Shown here: positions 6,910 through 12,182 of the stretch, one piece after another
Layout: the number at the start of each line of letters is the position of its first letter
How positions within the stretch are numbered: position 1 is the first letter of the stretch
Source: Cellvibrionaceae bacterium
Lineage (GTDB): Bacteria > Pseudomonadota > Gammaproteobacteria > Pseudomonadales > Cellvibrionaceae
Length of the DNA: 12,182 nt
Direction: 5' to 3'
Assembly (NCBI GenBank): GCA_030597965.1
Contig: JAUVQU010000055.1
Coordinates: 1-12,182 of the forward strand
Made by a program: the position numbers and the translations under genes
The notes under the pieces: generated by a model
What the model was told of the DNA's origin: nothing
The model's input: the letters and a program-made list of their open reading frames with translations, nothing else
Databases searched by the model: none

Positions 6910-7413
6910 TTATAAACACTGCTCAGGTAAAACCAAATTGCCTGTAAATAATTCAGCTAGTTGCTTCAGGTCGTCGCATGCCAGCCCTGGGTTCTCAGAA
7001 ATATTTAAGTCTTTTAGGTTAACCAGGCTCAATAAGGTTGTGGCTTGTTGCAGTTGGTTGTTCTCAAGACGCAGTAGCTGTAAACGCCCAAGTTGTGCAA
7101 GCGGCTCAATGTTGGTCAGAGAATTATTGCTGAGTTGCAGCTCTGTTAATCCTCTGAATTGCTCGATTCCAGCCAGAGAAGTTAAACCTGCATGGGTACA
7201 GCTGAGGCGAGTCACCTCAAGAGGGCTGGTGGCATTGGAATCTTTAATGGCCTGATCTATACAGTTTCTCAGTTTCGGATCTTCGGTGGTGAAATCGGTG
7301 AATAAAGTAGGCGGATCATAGACCACGGTTTCATTAACGGTCATCTGGTAATTGCTGCAACCGTTGAGGGCGAGAGTGGCGAATAGGACACTGGCTAATC
7401 CAAGAATTTTCAT
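6910..7413 (-). CDS. Small leucine-rich-repeat lipoprotein
   Basis: A 167-residue secreted lipoprotein on the - strand. The signal peptide MKILGLASVLFATLALNGC ends in the lipobox LNGC, giving a lipidated C19; residue 20 is Ser, so outer-membrane sorting is expected. Residues about 75-145 hold three to four leucine-rich repeats of the L-x-x-L-x-L-x-x-N-x-L type: GLTELQLSNNSLTNI, RLQLLRLENNQLQQA and NLKDLNISENPGL. Cysteines at 51 and 72, and 146 and 166, bracket the repeat block as caps and could form disulphides in the periplasm. LRR folds bind proteins or other ligands, but the partner is not predictable. The start ATG at 7413 has only a weak GGGA Shine-Dalgarno. It is divergent from the OmpA-family gene, across a 262-bp shared promoter region, and convergent with the upstream MBL gene. 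I do not recognise a named orthologue. Confidence 0.82.
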   Translation of the reverse strand: MKILGLASVLFATLALNGCSNYQMTVNETVVYDPPTLFTDFTTEDPKLRNCIDQAIKDSNATSPLEVTRLSCTHAGLTSLAGIEQFRGLTELQLSNNSLTNIEPLAQLGRLQLLRLENNQLQQATTLLSLVNLKDLNISENPGLACDDLKQLAELFTGNLVLPEQCL

Positions 7414-7431
7414 TGAGTGTCCCGAATATTG

Positions 7432-7446
7432 AGCGGTGATACCGCT
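7432..7446. repeat. Short perfect inverted repeat in the lipoprotein gene leader
   Basis: AGCGGT and ACCGCT flank a 3-nt spacer, 18 bp upstream of the LRR lipoprotein start. It could be a small operator or a 5' leader hairpin of that - strand gene. ACTGCT (7451-7456) and AGCAGT (7482-7487) form a second, wider inverted pair nearby. Either could be chance. Confidence 0.35.
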
Positions 7447-7578
7447 TTAGTACTGCTTATTAATTATTTGAATACGATTGTAGCAGTGCGGTTTTAGTTT
7501 TCACTAGCGATAGTTGTGTATTCATCTAAGATTCAACTTAAGGTGAGTAAGCTAGCCAGCAAGAAATTTTGGAAAGAC

Positions 7579-7608
7579 TAACTTTTTGTGTGCTAATGTT
7601 CATATAAT
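7579..7608 (+). promoter_or_regulatory. Candidate sigma-70 promoter for the OmpA-family gene
   Basis: A perfect -10 hexamer TATAAT lies at 7603-7608, in an A/T-rich gap upstream of the start at 7676. The -35 region is poor (TAACTT, 7579-7584, 18-bp spacer). Transcription from here would give a 5' leader of about 60 nt. Confidence 0.4.
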
Positions 7609-7675
7609 GAGTGAGAGTGGCAGTGAATCTTCTATACTTAAAAATATAATCATTAAATTAATAGGGAATTAAAGT

Positions 7676-8323
7676 ATGACTCGTTTTCTTTTGTGTGCAG
7701 TATTTATTTCGATCGTTGGGTGTCAGTCGATTGACCCATACACGGGTGAGCAAAAAGCCAGTAATACCGCAAAAGGTGCTGGCTGGGGAGCTTTAGCTGG
7801 TGCAATTATCGGTTCACAAACGTCCAGTGACAGTAAAGAAGGAGCCATTAAAGGAGCTCTGGGTGGCGCAGCTATTGGTGGTGGTATCGGTTATTACATG
7901 GATCGCCAAGAAGCGGCTTTACGTCAACAGCTTGCGGGAACTGGTGTACAGGTGGTCCGTGAAGGTGACAATATTCGCTTAGTAATGCCAGGTAATATTA
8001 CCTTTGATTCAGGTCAGTCGAGTATTCGTGCTCCCTTCTTCCCTGCACTTGATTCTGTGGCCACTGTTTTAGCCGAGTTTGACAATACAGCGATCAAAAT
8101 TGCCGGGCACACTGACTCCACCGGTGGACTTGAGTTAAATCAGCGTCTGAGTGAAGATCGAGCCGGTAGCGTGGGTTTCTATTTGGCCAACCGTCAGGTG
8201 GCAAGGGGTCGTATTCAGACCGTAGGTTATGGGTCTCGCTATCCAATTGCCGGTAATGAAACCAGTTCCGGTCGTCAGCAAAACCGTCGGGTTGAGCTGG
8301 AGTTGTTACCGCTCGACAGGTAA
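7676..8323 (+). CDS. OmpA-family lipoprotein with glycine-zipper domain (YiaD-like)
   Basis: A 215-residue outer-membrane-associated lipoprotein. A short signal peptide ends at the lipobox IVGC, giving a lipidated C16. Residues about 34-75 form a glycine zipper (GAGWGALAGAIIG, then GALGGAAIGGGIGYYMD), a likely membrane-inserting helix pair. Residues about 95-212 are an OmpA C-terminal peptidoglycan-binding domain: ITFDSGQSSI, IAGHTDSTG, LSEDRAGSV, VGYGSRYP and NRRVELEL. The Asp and Arg that bind diaminopimelate in OmpA correspond to D147 and R162. The layout is that of E. coli YiaD, so the role is probably anchoring outer membrane to cell wall; orthology to YiaD itself is not proven. AGGGA (7663-7667) supports the ATG. 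It stands alone, with a promoter-like TATAAT upstream and a strong terminator downstream. Confidence 0.9.
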   Translation: MTRFLLCAVFISIVGCQSIDPYTGEQKASNTAKGAGWGALAGAIIGSQTSSDSKEGAIKGALGGAAIGGGIGYYMDRQEAALRQQLAGTGVQVVREGDNIRLVMPGNITFDSGQSSIRAPFFPALDSVATVLAEFDNTAIKIAGHTDSTGGLELNQRLSEDRAGSVGFYLANRQVARGRIQTVGYGSRYPIAGNETSSGRQQNRRVELELLPLDR

Positions 8324-8349
8324 GCCAGTTACGATGGTGTAACAGTCCT

Positions 8350-8386
8350 AAAAACGCCCCGGTGCTACAGCATCAGGGCGTTTTTT
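8350..8386. terminator. Bidirectional Rho-independent terminator after the OmpA-family gene
   Basis: AAAACGCCC (8351-8359) pairs with GGGCGTTTT (8376-8384); after one mismatch the stem continues GGTGC/GCATC around a TACA loop. T6 follows on the + strand and five Ts on the - strand. It ends the OmpA-family transcript and would also end any - strand transcript from 8543; the stop codon of that candidate small gene lies inside the hairpin. Confidence 0.93.
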
Positions 8387-8543
8387 ATTGCCTCCGTTTT
8401 AGCGCCGAGAGTGTGTATTTTTTCATCATGCCGACGGGCTATTAATCGCAGCTGATGTTTTTCTAATCTATCTGTTTTTTTTCTGCCTTTTGGGCTTCTA
8501 GCCGTTGAGGTTGCCCCGTCCTCAATGTAAGCTTCTCGCTCAT
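8365..8543 (-). pseudogene. Possible small gene split by a frame change at an A8 tract
   Basis: On the - strand an ATG at 8543 with AGGCGG seven bases upstream opens a 26-codon frame (MSEKLTLRTGQPQRLEAQ...) that stops at 8463. Just before that stop is a run of eight A (T8 on the + strand, 8475-8482). A -1 shift there, or one more A, joins it to another frame (KTDRLEKHQLRLIARRHDEK...KNALML) that stops at 8365 inside a good - strand terminator. The joined product would be 59 residues, highly charged and probably helical or coiled-coil. The second frame alone can be read from a TTG at 8565, but that start has no Shine-Dalgarno. This may be a disrupted gene, a programmed frameshift on an AAAAAAC-type slippery site, a homopolymer sequencing error, or chance. 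The rest of the gap 8387-8624 shows nothing firm. I do not recognise the protein. Confidence 0.25.
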
Positions 8544-8624
8544 TAATTGACCGCCTATAGGGCAATGAAAGCGCAACACGAATAGCGCGATAATAAGAGC
8601 GATAAGCCGAGGTAAGCAGAAAGC

Positions 8625-9431
8625 ATGAAACGCGTAATTTTTAATCAGAAAGGTGGTGTCGGTAAATCCAGTATTACCTGTAATTTGGCGGCCATCAGTG
8701 CTCGTTTGGGCTACAAGACCCTAGTGGTTGACCTTGATGTACAGGGTAACTCTAGTTTTTATCTTGGTTTTGACAGTTACGCGCCAGAAAATGCTGGCAA
8801 TGAAGCGACTGTGGCAGGGCTGCTAAAGCAGAATACCGGTGGCTGGTTTGCTGCCCGTAAAGAACCTGAAGAATTTGTCCAGAAAACTTCACACGAAAAC
8901 CTCTATTTGATGGCATCAAGCCCTGAACTTGAGCATATTGAGAAAGAGCTGGAGAATCGTTACAAAATCTATAAGTTACGAGAAGCACTGGACGCGTTAG
9001 AAGAGGAGTACGAGCATATATTCATCGATACCCCGCCAAACTTTAACTTCTACAGTAAATCAGCGTTGATTGCGGCTCACTCAGTTTATATGCCGTTTGA
9101 CTGCGACAGCTTCTCCAAGCAGGCACTTTATAATCTGTTGGGTAATGTGACTGAATTGCAGGAAGACCATAACCCGGGTTTGAAAATTGGTGGTGTTGTC
9201 GTTAATCAGTACAACAGCCAGGCTAATTTGCCGACAGAGCTGATTAATGAATTGATTGAAGAAGGCTTGCCAGTATTGGCCAGCTATCTGCCCAGTTCGG
9301 TGAAGATGAAAGAATCCCACCGCGCTCAGAAACCATTGGTCTATATGTTCCCCTCTCACAAGCTGACCAATGCCTTTAATGAGTTGTATGACGATATCAA
9401 TGAAGAGAATATGGCTCTGGCTGAAGCCTAA
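8625..9431 (+). CDS. Orphan ParA-family ATPase
   Basis: A 268-residue ParA/MinD-type P-loop ATPase. The deviant Walker A is QKGGVGKSS with signature lysine K9 and P-loop K14; Walker A' is VVDLDVQGN (D36, D38) and Walker B is HIFIDTPPN (D135). There is no N-terminal helix-turn-helix extension, so it resembles small chromosomal ParA proteins that position cargo (chromosome, chemosensory arrays, other complexes) by nucleoid-bound gradients. Residues about 100-130 are charged helix. No parB, parS-like palindrome or recognisable cargo gene is next to it, so its partner is unknown; the usual parAB beside mnmG and rsmG is not what this is. GAGG at 8609-8612 is a rather distant Shine-Dalgarno; GATAAT at 8589-8594 is a possible -10. 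It has its own terminator 24 bp after the stop. Confidence 0.9.
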   Translation: MKRVIFNQKGGVGKSSITCNLAAISARLGYKTLVVDLDVQGNSSFYLGFDSYAPENAGNEATVAGLLKQNTGGWFAARKEPEEFVQKTSHENLYLMASSPELEHIEKELENRYKIYKLREALDALEEEYEHIFIDTPPNFNFYSKSALIAAHSVYMPFDCDSFSKQALYNLLGNVTELQEDHNPGLKIGGVVVNQYNSQANLPTELINELIEEGLPVLASYLPSSVKMKESHRAQKPLVYMFPSHKLTNAFNELYDDINEENMALAEA

Positions 9432-9454
9432 AGCTATACTGTAAAGCCGTTATG

Positions 9455-9479
9455 AGGGTGCCTAAAGGGCACCCTTTTT
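9455..9479 (+). terminator. Rho-independent terminator after the ParA-type gene
   Basis: AGGGTGCC (9455-9462) pairs perfectly with GGCACCCT (9468-9475) around a 5-nt loop, and five Ts follow (9475-9479). It lies 24 bp after the ParA-type stop and shows that the upstream in-frame ATG at 9452 is not the rsmJ start. Confidence 0.92.
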
Positions 9480-9547
9480 ATGTACAGGATGTACGCTATG
9501 CCGCGAGAGCCAAGGACGGCGGTAGAGGCGAGTTTATAAACCCGATT

Positions 9548-10357
9548 ATGCTGCTGATATCCTGCCTTGATAAGCACTTACGTCCAAAAGCGGTATTAAT
9601 TGCCAAGCAATTAAACTCGTCCGTCGATAGCACCCGTTCACTCAAAGACCTATACAACCGCAGCTTGCCTAAAGAGCAGCCGCAGTTTGCTCTCGTATTG
9701 GATGAGCAGGGGTTGGCTTTACAGCAGCTGGGTAAGAAAACTCCGGGCCCAATACGTGTCGATTTTGAAGGTGGTAGCGTGGCCCATCGCCGTAAATTTG
9801 GCGGTGGTTCTGGTCAGATGATTGCCAAAGCGGTAGGGGTGAAATTATCACGCCCGCTCAGCGTGTTGGATTGCACCGCAGGCCTGGGGAAGGATGCGTT
9901 TGTATTGGCCTCTCTGGGCTGTGACATGACGTTACTTGAGCGAACTCCAATAGTGGCCACCTTATTACAGAATGGCCTGGAAAGAGCACTGGGCAGTGGC
10001 GATTATGATTTACAAGCCATCTGCCAGCGGATGAATCTTGTTCCGCAGGATAGTTTGGCTTACCTGCAAGCTCGGGTTGCCGAGGGCAACAAGATGGATG
10101 TGGTGTATTTAGATCCCATGTTCCCAGAGCGTACTAAATCGGCACAGATTAAAAAGGATATGTTGGCGTTTCACAGCATTGTGGGTGCCGATGAGGATGC
10201 CGATAACTTGTTGCCGTTAGCCCGAGAGGTGGCTCGCTACCGTGTGGTGGTGAAACGTCCGCGCAAAGCGCCGTTTTTAAACGACAGCCAGCCGAGTTAC
10301 CAGTTAGAGGGCAAGACCAGTCGATACGATATTTACGTGAATGGGAAGCTACCCTAA
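9548..10357 (+). CDS. rsmJ: 16S rRNA (guanine(1516)-N(2))-methyltransferase RsmJ
   Basis: A class I SAM-dependent methyltransferase that makes m2G1516 in 16S rRNA. With the start at 9548 it has 269 residues (E. coli RsmJ 250). Family blocks are VDFEGGSVAHRRKFGGGSGQ (about 70-89), the SAM loop VLDCTAGLGKDAFVLASLG (106-124), LLERTPIVATLL (129-140), VVYLDPMFPERTKSAQIKKD (185-204) and VVVKRPRKAP (234-243), all matching E. coli RsmJ in order. The frame stays open upstream to an ATG at 9452, but those 32 codons run through the ParA-gene terminator hairpin and do not align with RsmJ, so I reject that start. The Shine-Dalgarno before 9548 is poor; AGAGG (9524-9528) is too far for normal use, so the start is less certain than the identity. 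No clear promoter is seen in 9480-9547. Confidence 0.93.
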   Translation: MLLISCLDKHLRPKAVLIAKQLNSSVDSTRSLKDLYNRSLPKEQPQFALVLDEQGLALQQLGKKTPGPIRVDFEGGSVAHRRKFGGGSGQMIAKAVGVKLSRPLSVLDCTAGLGKDAFVLASLGCDMTLLERTPIVATLLQNGLERALGSGDYDLQAICQRMNLVPQDSLAYLQARVAEGNKMDVVYLDPMFPERTKSAQIKKDMLAFHSIVGADEDADNLLPLAREVARYRVVVKRPRKAPFLNDSQPSYQLEGKTSRYDIYVNGKLP

Positions 10358-10434
10358 TCTGTCTGTTAATAACGGTGGTCTCAACGGATCAGTGTGACAC
10401 TTCATTTAAGCATAGTTAAATGGAGTTGCTTATC

Positions 10435-10551
10435 ATGCACGCCTACCCCTTTATCGTCTTTAAAACTGACCGAGCGTATAGAATACTGGTGCCTTACCAC
10501 AGGGTTGAGGGCTACTGTAGGGCAGGAGAGAAGCTACGGATTAAATCTTAA
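10435..10551 (+). CDS. Possible 38-residue small protein
   Basis: ATG 10435 follows GGAG (10422-10425) at nine bases. The frame encodes a small, basic, aromatic-rich peptide (MHAYPFIVFKTDRAYRIL, then PYHRVEGYCRAGEK) ending TAA at 10549-10551. An in-frame ATG at 10420 would add five residues but lacks a Shine-Dalgarno. It has no transmembrane segment, signal peptide or recognised motif. Several codons are ones usually avoided (AGA, ATA, AGG twice, CTA, CGA), which counts against it. If the promoter at 10394-10421 were used, its start site would fall at or after the GGAG, so the peptide would need read-through from rsmJ. It may well be non-coding. Confidence 0.25.
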   Translation: MHAYPFIVFKTDRAYRILVPYHRVEGYCRAGEKLRIKS

Positions 10552-10612
10552 ATATCATTTTTAATAAATCTCCGGGGTGATTTTTCTTTTGCCCCAATTA
10601 GCCTGATTCTTT

Positions 10613-10649
10613 GTCTCGGTATTAGCTGCTTTGGTGCCGGGACTTTTTT
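10613..10649 (+). terminator. Rho-independent terminator in the rsmJ to 10789 gap
   Basis: GTCTCGGT (10613-10620) pairs with GCCGGGAC (10636-10643) with two G-T pairs, around a 15-nt loop, and T6 follows (10644-10649). It lies about 255 bp after the rsmJ stop, so it may close a separate small transcript as well as the rsmJ message. Confidence 0.75.
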
Positions 10650-10788
10650 ATGTCTTTGTTTTATAAACGTTCAGCTTTTAGGGTGTATTCGTTCTTTCCG
10701 GCGCCCATCTATTTGTCGATTCCTTGCATACACTTAACACATAGCCACACTTCTGGTGGCCAGTCTAATAATGTAGTGAGGGTTTATT

Positions 10789-11130
10789 ATGTCCAGTATT
10801 ACTTTTCGGTTTGCCACCGAATGTGAAATGACCATTAAGGGTAAAAGCTACGAAGACGCCTATATGAAGTTTAAAGACTTTATGCACGGCGACGATTCAG
10901 TACAGAAAGACGCGACGGTGACGGTGTGCCCGCCAGAGAGTGATCAGCTGTACTTCTCTTTGGATCAGCAGTACAAGATGTATGAAATAGAACAGTTTAA
11001 AGGTTCGTTTGCTGCGGATATTGAAGCCAGAGATCAGAAGGTAGCGCTGACCCCGGCTGATGTAGGCATTAACCATATGTGGTCCGGTGCGGTATCTAAA
11101 CAGCTACGCACGGCTCATAACCCGGGGTAA
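10789..11130 (+). CDS. Hypothetical protein, 113 residues
   Basis: I do not recognise this protein. The ORF is well supported: ATG 10789 has GAGGG at 10778-10782, six bases away, and the frame runs 113 codons to TAA. It is soluble and acidic, without signal peptide or membrane segment. The N-terminal half reads as two beta strands and a helix (ITFRFATECEMTIKG, then SYEDAYMKFKDFMHGD), followed by a strand TVTVCPPES and a tyrosine-rich stretch LYFSLDQQYKMYEIEQF (about 54-70). Two cysteines, at 12 and 47, do not form a metal motif. The C-terminal end (GAVSKQLRTAHNPG) looks flexible. It sits alone between a terminator and polB, 124 bp from the latter, on the same strand. Nothing in the sequence tells its function, and a link with polB would be a guess. 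Confidence 0.75.
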   Translation: MSSITFRFATECEMTIKGKSYEDAYMKFKDFMHGDDSVQKDATVTVCPPESDQLYFSLDQQYKMYEIEQFKGSFAADIEARDQKVALTPADVGINHMWSGAVSKQLRTAHNPG

Positions 11131-11254
11131 CCCTGCTTGTAGGTCTAATTAATCTGTTGCCTGTGATCAGCTGCGGTTTCTAGGATGATCGACAAGCAAA
11201 TAAGGATCGGCTCCGATAGAATGGGTGGTCGAATAAAGCCTTGATTGATCTACT

Positions 11255-12182
11255 ATGAGCGAAACACCTTCTCCTCTGTCCTCGACTGAAAAGTTGTTAA
11301 CTGAAAAAGCGACGGGGTTCCTGCAAACTCGCCAGTGGTTTGATGTGCGGGCGATGACGCTGGAAGGAAAGAGAACCAGAGCGCGATGTCTGCAATTACA
11401 ATTCTGGTTTGTCACCGATAAAGGCCCCACTAAGGTCATCATCAGCGATCAGTTGGCCGTTTTTTTTATTCGTGCCGATAAAACCGAAGCTTTGCAAAAA
11501 GTCCTCCAGCGTGAGTTAGGTTTTGCGGTTGGCTCGAAAGATTTTGAACCCCTCTGGCAGATTAAATTCCTCGATTTAAAAGATTTTGAGCAGCAACCTA
11601 TTGCCGGTGTTTATTTCCGTGAACAGCGTTCGCTGTACCGTGCGCGGCAGGCGGCGAAGTTTGCGCGTATTGAGGTGCTGGAAGCGGATGTTCGTCCGGC
11701 TGACCGTTATTTGATGGAGAGGTTTATTACCGGCCCCGTATCTATAAAAGGTGAGTGGCAGCAGCGGGACGGTTTTTGGGAAGTTGAGAATGCCCGGTTA
11801 ACTCCAGACAGTTACAAACCCAGTTATAAGGTGGTCTCGCTCGATATTGAAACCTCGATGGAAGGCGATCACCTTTATTGTATTGGCGCACAACTTGCCA
11901 GTACGGCGCCGCATGCTGGCCCGCAAGAGTCGCAAACGGTTATGCAAGAGCGAGTCTTTATGCTGGTCAGTGAAGCTGATCAGCCTGAAAATACACCAGA
12001 ATATTTACAGTATTATGAGAGTGAAAACGATCTGCTAGAAGCATTTTTGGCGTGGTTTGCCGAGGTGGATGCCGATATCGTCATTGGCTGGAATGTTATT
12101 AATTTTGACCTGCGCTTCTTGCAGCGTAAAGCCCAGCAGTTAGGCGTTGCATTGAATATGGGACGAGACGGCACTTCGATTG
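11255..12182 (+). CDS. polB: DNA polymerase II (family B), N-terminal part
   Basis: The frame is open from ATG 11255 to the window edge, giving the first 309 residues of a protein that in E. coli has 783. It matches DNA polymerase II: GFLQTRQW, FWFVTDKGP, ADVRPADRYLMERFITGPV, VVSLDIETSMEGDHLYCIG and ADIVIGWNVINFDLRFLQRKA. VSLDIET is the Exo I motif of the 3'-5' proofreading nuclease (catalytic Asp and Glu) and GWNVINFDLRFL is Exo II. Exo III and the polymerase palm motifs lie beyond the window. Pol II takes part in replication restart and translesion synthesis, and is SOS-controlled in E. coli; I see no CTGT-N8-ACAG LexA box in 11131-11254. The start has no good Shine-Dalgarno, but a TGA at 11246 prevents any earlier in-frame start. 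The N-terminus carries about ten residues more than E. coli before GFLQTR and a short insertion (about residues 30-43). Confidence 0.96.
   Translation, partial: MSETPSPLSSTEKLLTEKATGFLQTRQWFDVRAMTLEGKRTRARCLQLQFWFVTDKGPTKVIISDQLAVFFIRADKTEALQKVLQRELGFAVGSKDFEPLWQIKFLDLKDFEQQPIAGVYFREQRSLYRARQAAKFARIEVLEADVRPADRYLMERFITGPVSIKGEWQQRDGFWEVENARLTPDSYKPSYKVVSLDIETSMEGDHLYCIGAQLASTAPHAGPQESQTVMQERVFMLVSEADQPENTPEYLQYYESENDLLEAFLAWFAEVDADIVIGWNVINFDLRFLQRKAQQLGVALNMGRDGTSI

Larger units (their letters stand above)
10358..10788. other. 431-bp gap with a possible small transcription unit
   Basis: No large gene fits here. From left to right it holds a candidate promoter GTGACA (10394-10399), 16 bp, TTAAAT (10416-10421); a 38-codon frame with a Shine-Dalgarno (10435-10551); a T-rich stretch after a weak AAATC/GATTT stem (about 10567-10590); a terminator (10613-10649); and an A/T-rich leader before the gene at 10789. 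A promoter and terminator bracketing about 220 nt would also suit a small RNA. The segment 10650-10777 shows only a weak TAATAAT -10-like element at 10767-10773. Confidence 0.5.

Noticed and set aside
8365..8565. 66-codon - strand frame starting at TTG 8565
   Set aside because: The TTG has no Shine-Dalgarno; the ATG at 8543 in another frame has one, so the region is described as a possible frame-disrupted small gene instead.
10650..10829. 59-codon + strand frame beginning in the T tract of the terminator
   Set aside because: The start lies in the terminator tail without a real Shine-Dalgarno, and the frame overlaps the better-supported gene at 10789.
11154..11169. LexA-like CTGT-N8 element upstream of polB
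   Set aside because: The right half reads ATCA and not ACAG, so it does not fit the gammaproteobacterial LexA box.
11178..11244. 19-19-codon-scale + strand frame (MIDKQIRIGSDRMGG...) just before polB
   Set aside because: Very short, without a convincing Shine-Dalgarno, and no leader-peptide pattern such as repeated regulatory codons.
11167..11442. 91-codon - strand frame antisense to the polB start
   Set aside because: Shadow of polB, whose + strand frame is clearly a polymerase II N-terminus.
1..12182. Mobile elements, CRISPR arrays, tRNA or rRNA genes, toxin-antitoxin or defence systems
   Set aside because: No transposase, integrase, regularly spaced repeats, tRNA-like fold or defence-type protein was seen in the window.

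Overview
The window is an ordinary, gene-dense piece of a gammaproteobacterial chromosome. The best-recognised products (FabV, Tas, LpxL, DapA, BamC, RsmJ, DNA polymerase II) read like those of Pseudomonas-, Oceanospirillales- or Cellvibrionales-type bacteria. FabV with lipid A and Bam-complex genes fixes a Gram-negative; base composition is moderate and no mobile element is visible. Genus cannot be decided from the sequence alone.

Left part (1-6518), all on the + strand: the 3' end of fabV, a strong terminator, a metallo-beta-lactamase-fold hydrolase with a C-terminal winged helix, the aldo/keto reductase tas, the lipid A acyltransferase lpxL, then dapA, bamC and a YycJ/WalJ-like MBL hydrolase. 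The last three match the dapA-bamC-MBL cluster that in Pseudomonas continues into purC, but purC does not follow here. Themes are envelope building (LpxL, BamC, and lysine/diaminopimelate supply for peptidoglycan from DapA) and fatty acid synthesis (FabV).

Middle part (6519-8624): a 391-bp AT-rich non-coding stretch with several inverted repeats and a group of near-consensus DnaA-box-like 9-mers, a small leucine-rich-repeat lipoprotein on the - strand, a divergent OmpA-family glycine-zipper lipoprotein with a bidirectional terminator, and behind that terminator a possible frame-disrupted small - strand gene.

Right part (8625-12182): an orphan ParA-type ATPase with its own terminator, the 16S rRNA methyltransferase rsmJ (whose start must lie downstream of that terminator), a 431-bp gap holding a possible tiny gene or small RNA closed by a terminator, a 113-residue protein I do not recognise, and the 5' part of polB (DNA polymerase II), cut by the window edge.

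I found no defence system, CRISPR array, IS element, tRNA or rRNA, and no convincing new multi-gene system. The most interesting unexplained signals are in non-coding DNA: the DnaA-box-like cluster with overlapping alternative hairpins at 6638-6856, the homopolymer-interrupted small ORF at 8365-8543, and the small transcription-unit candidate at 10394-10649.
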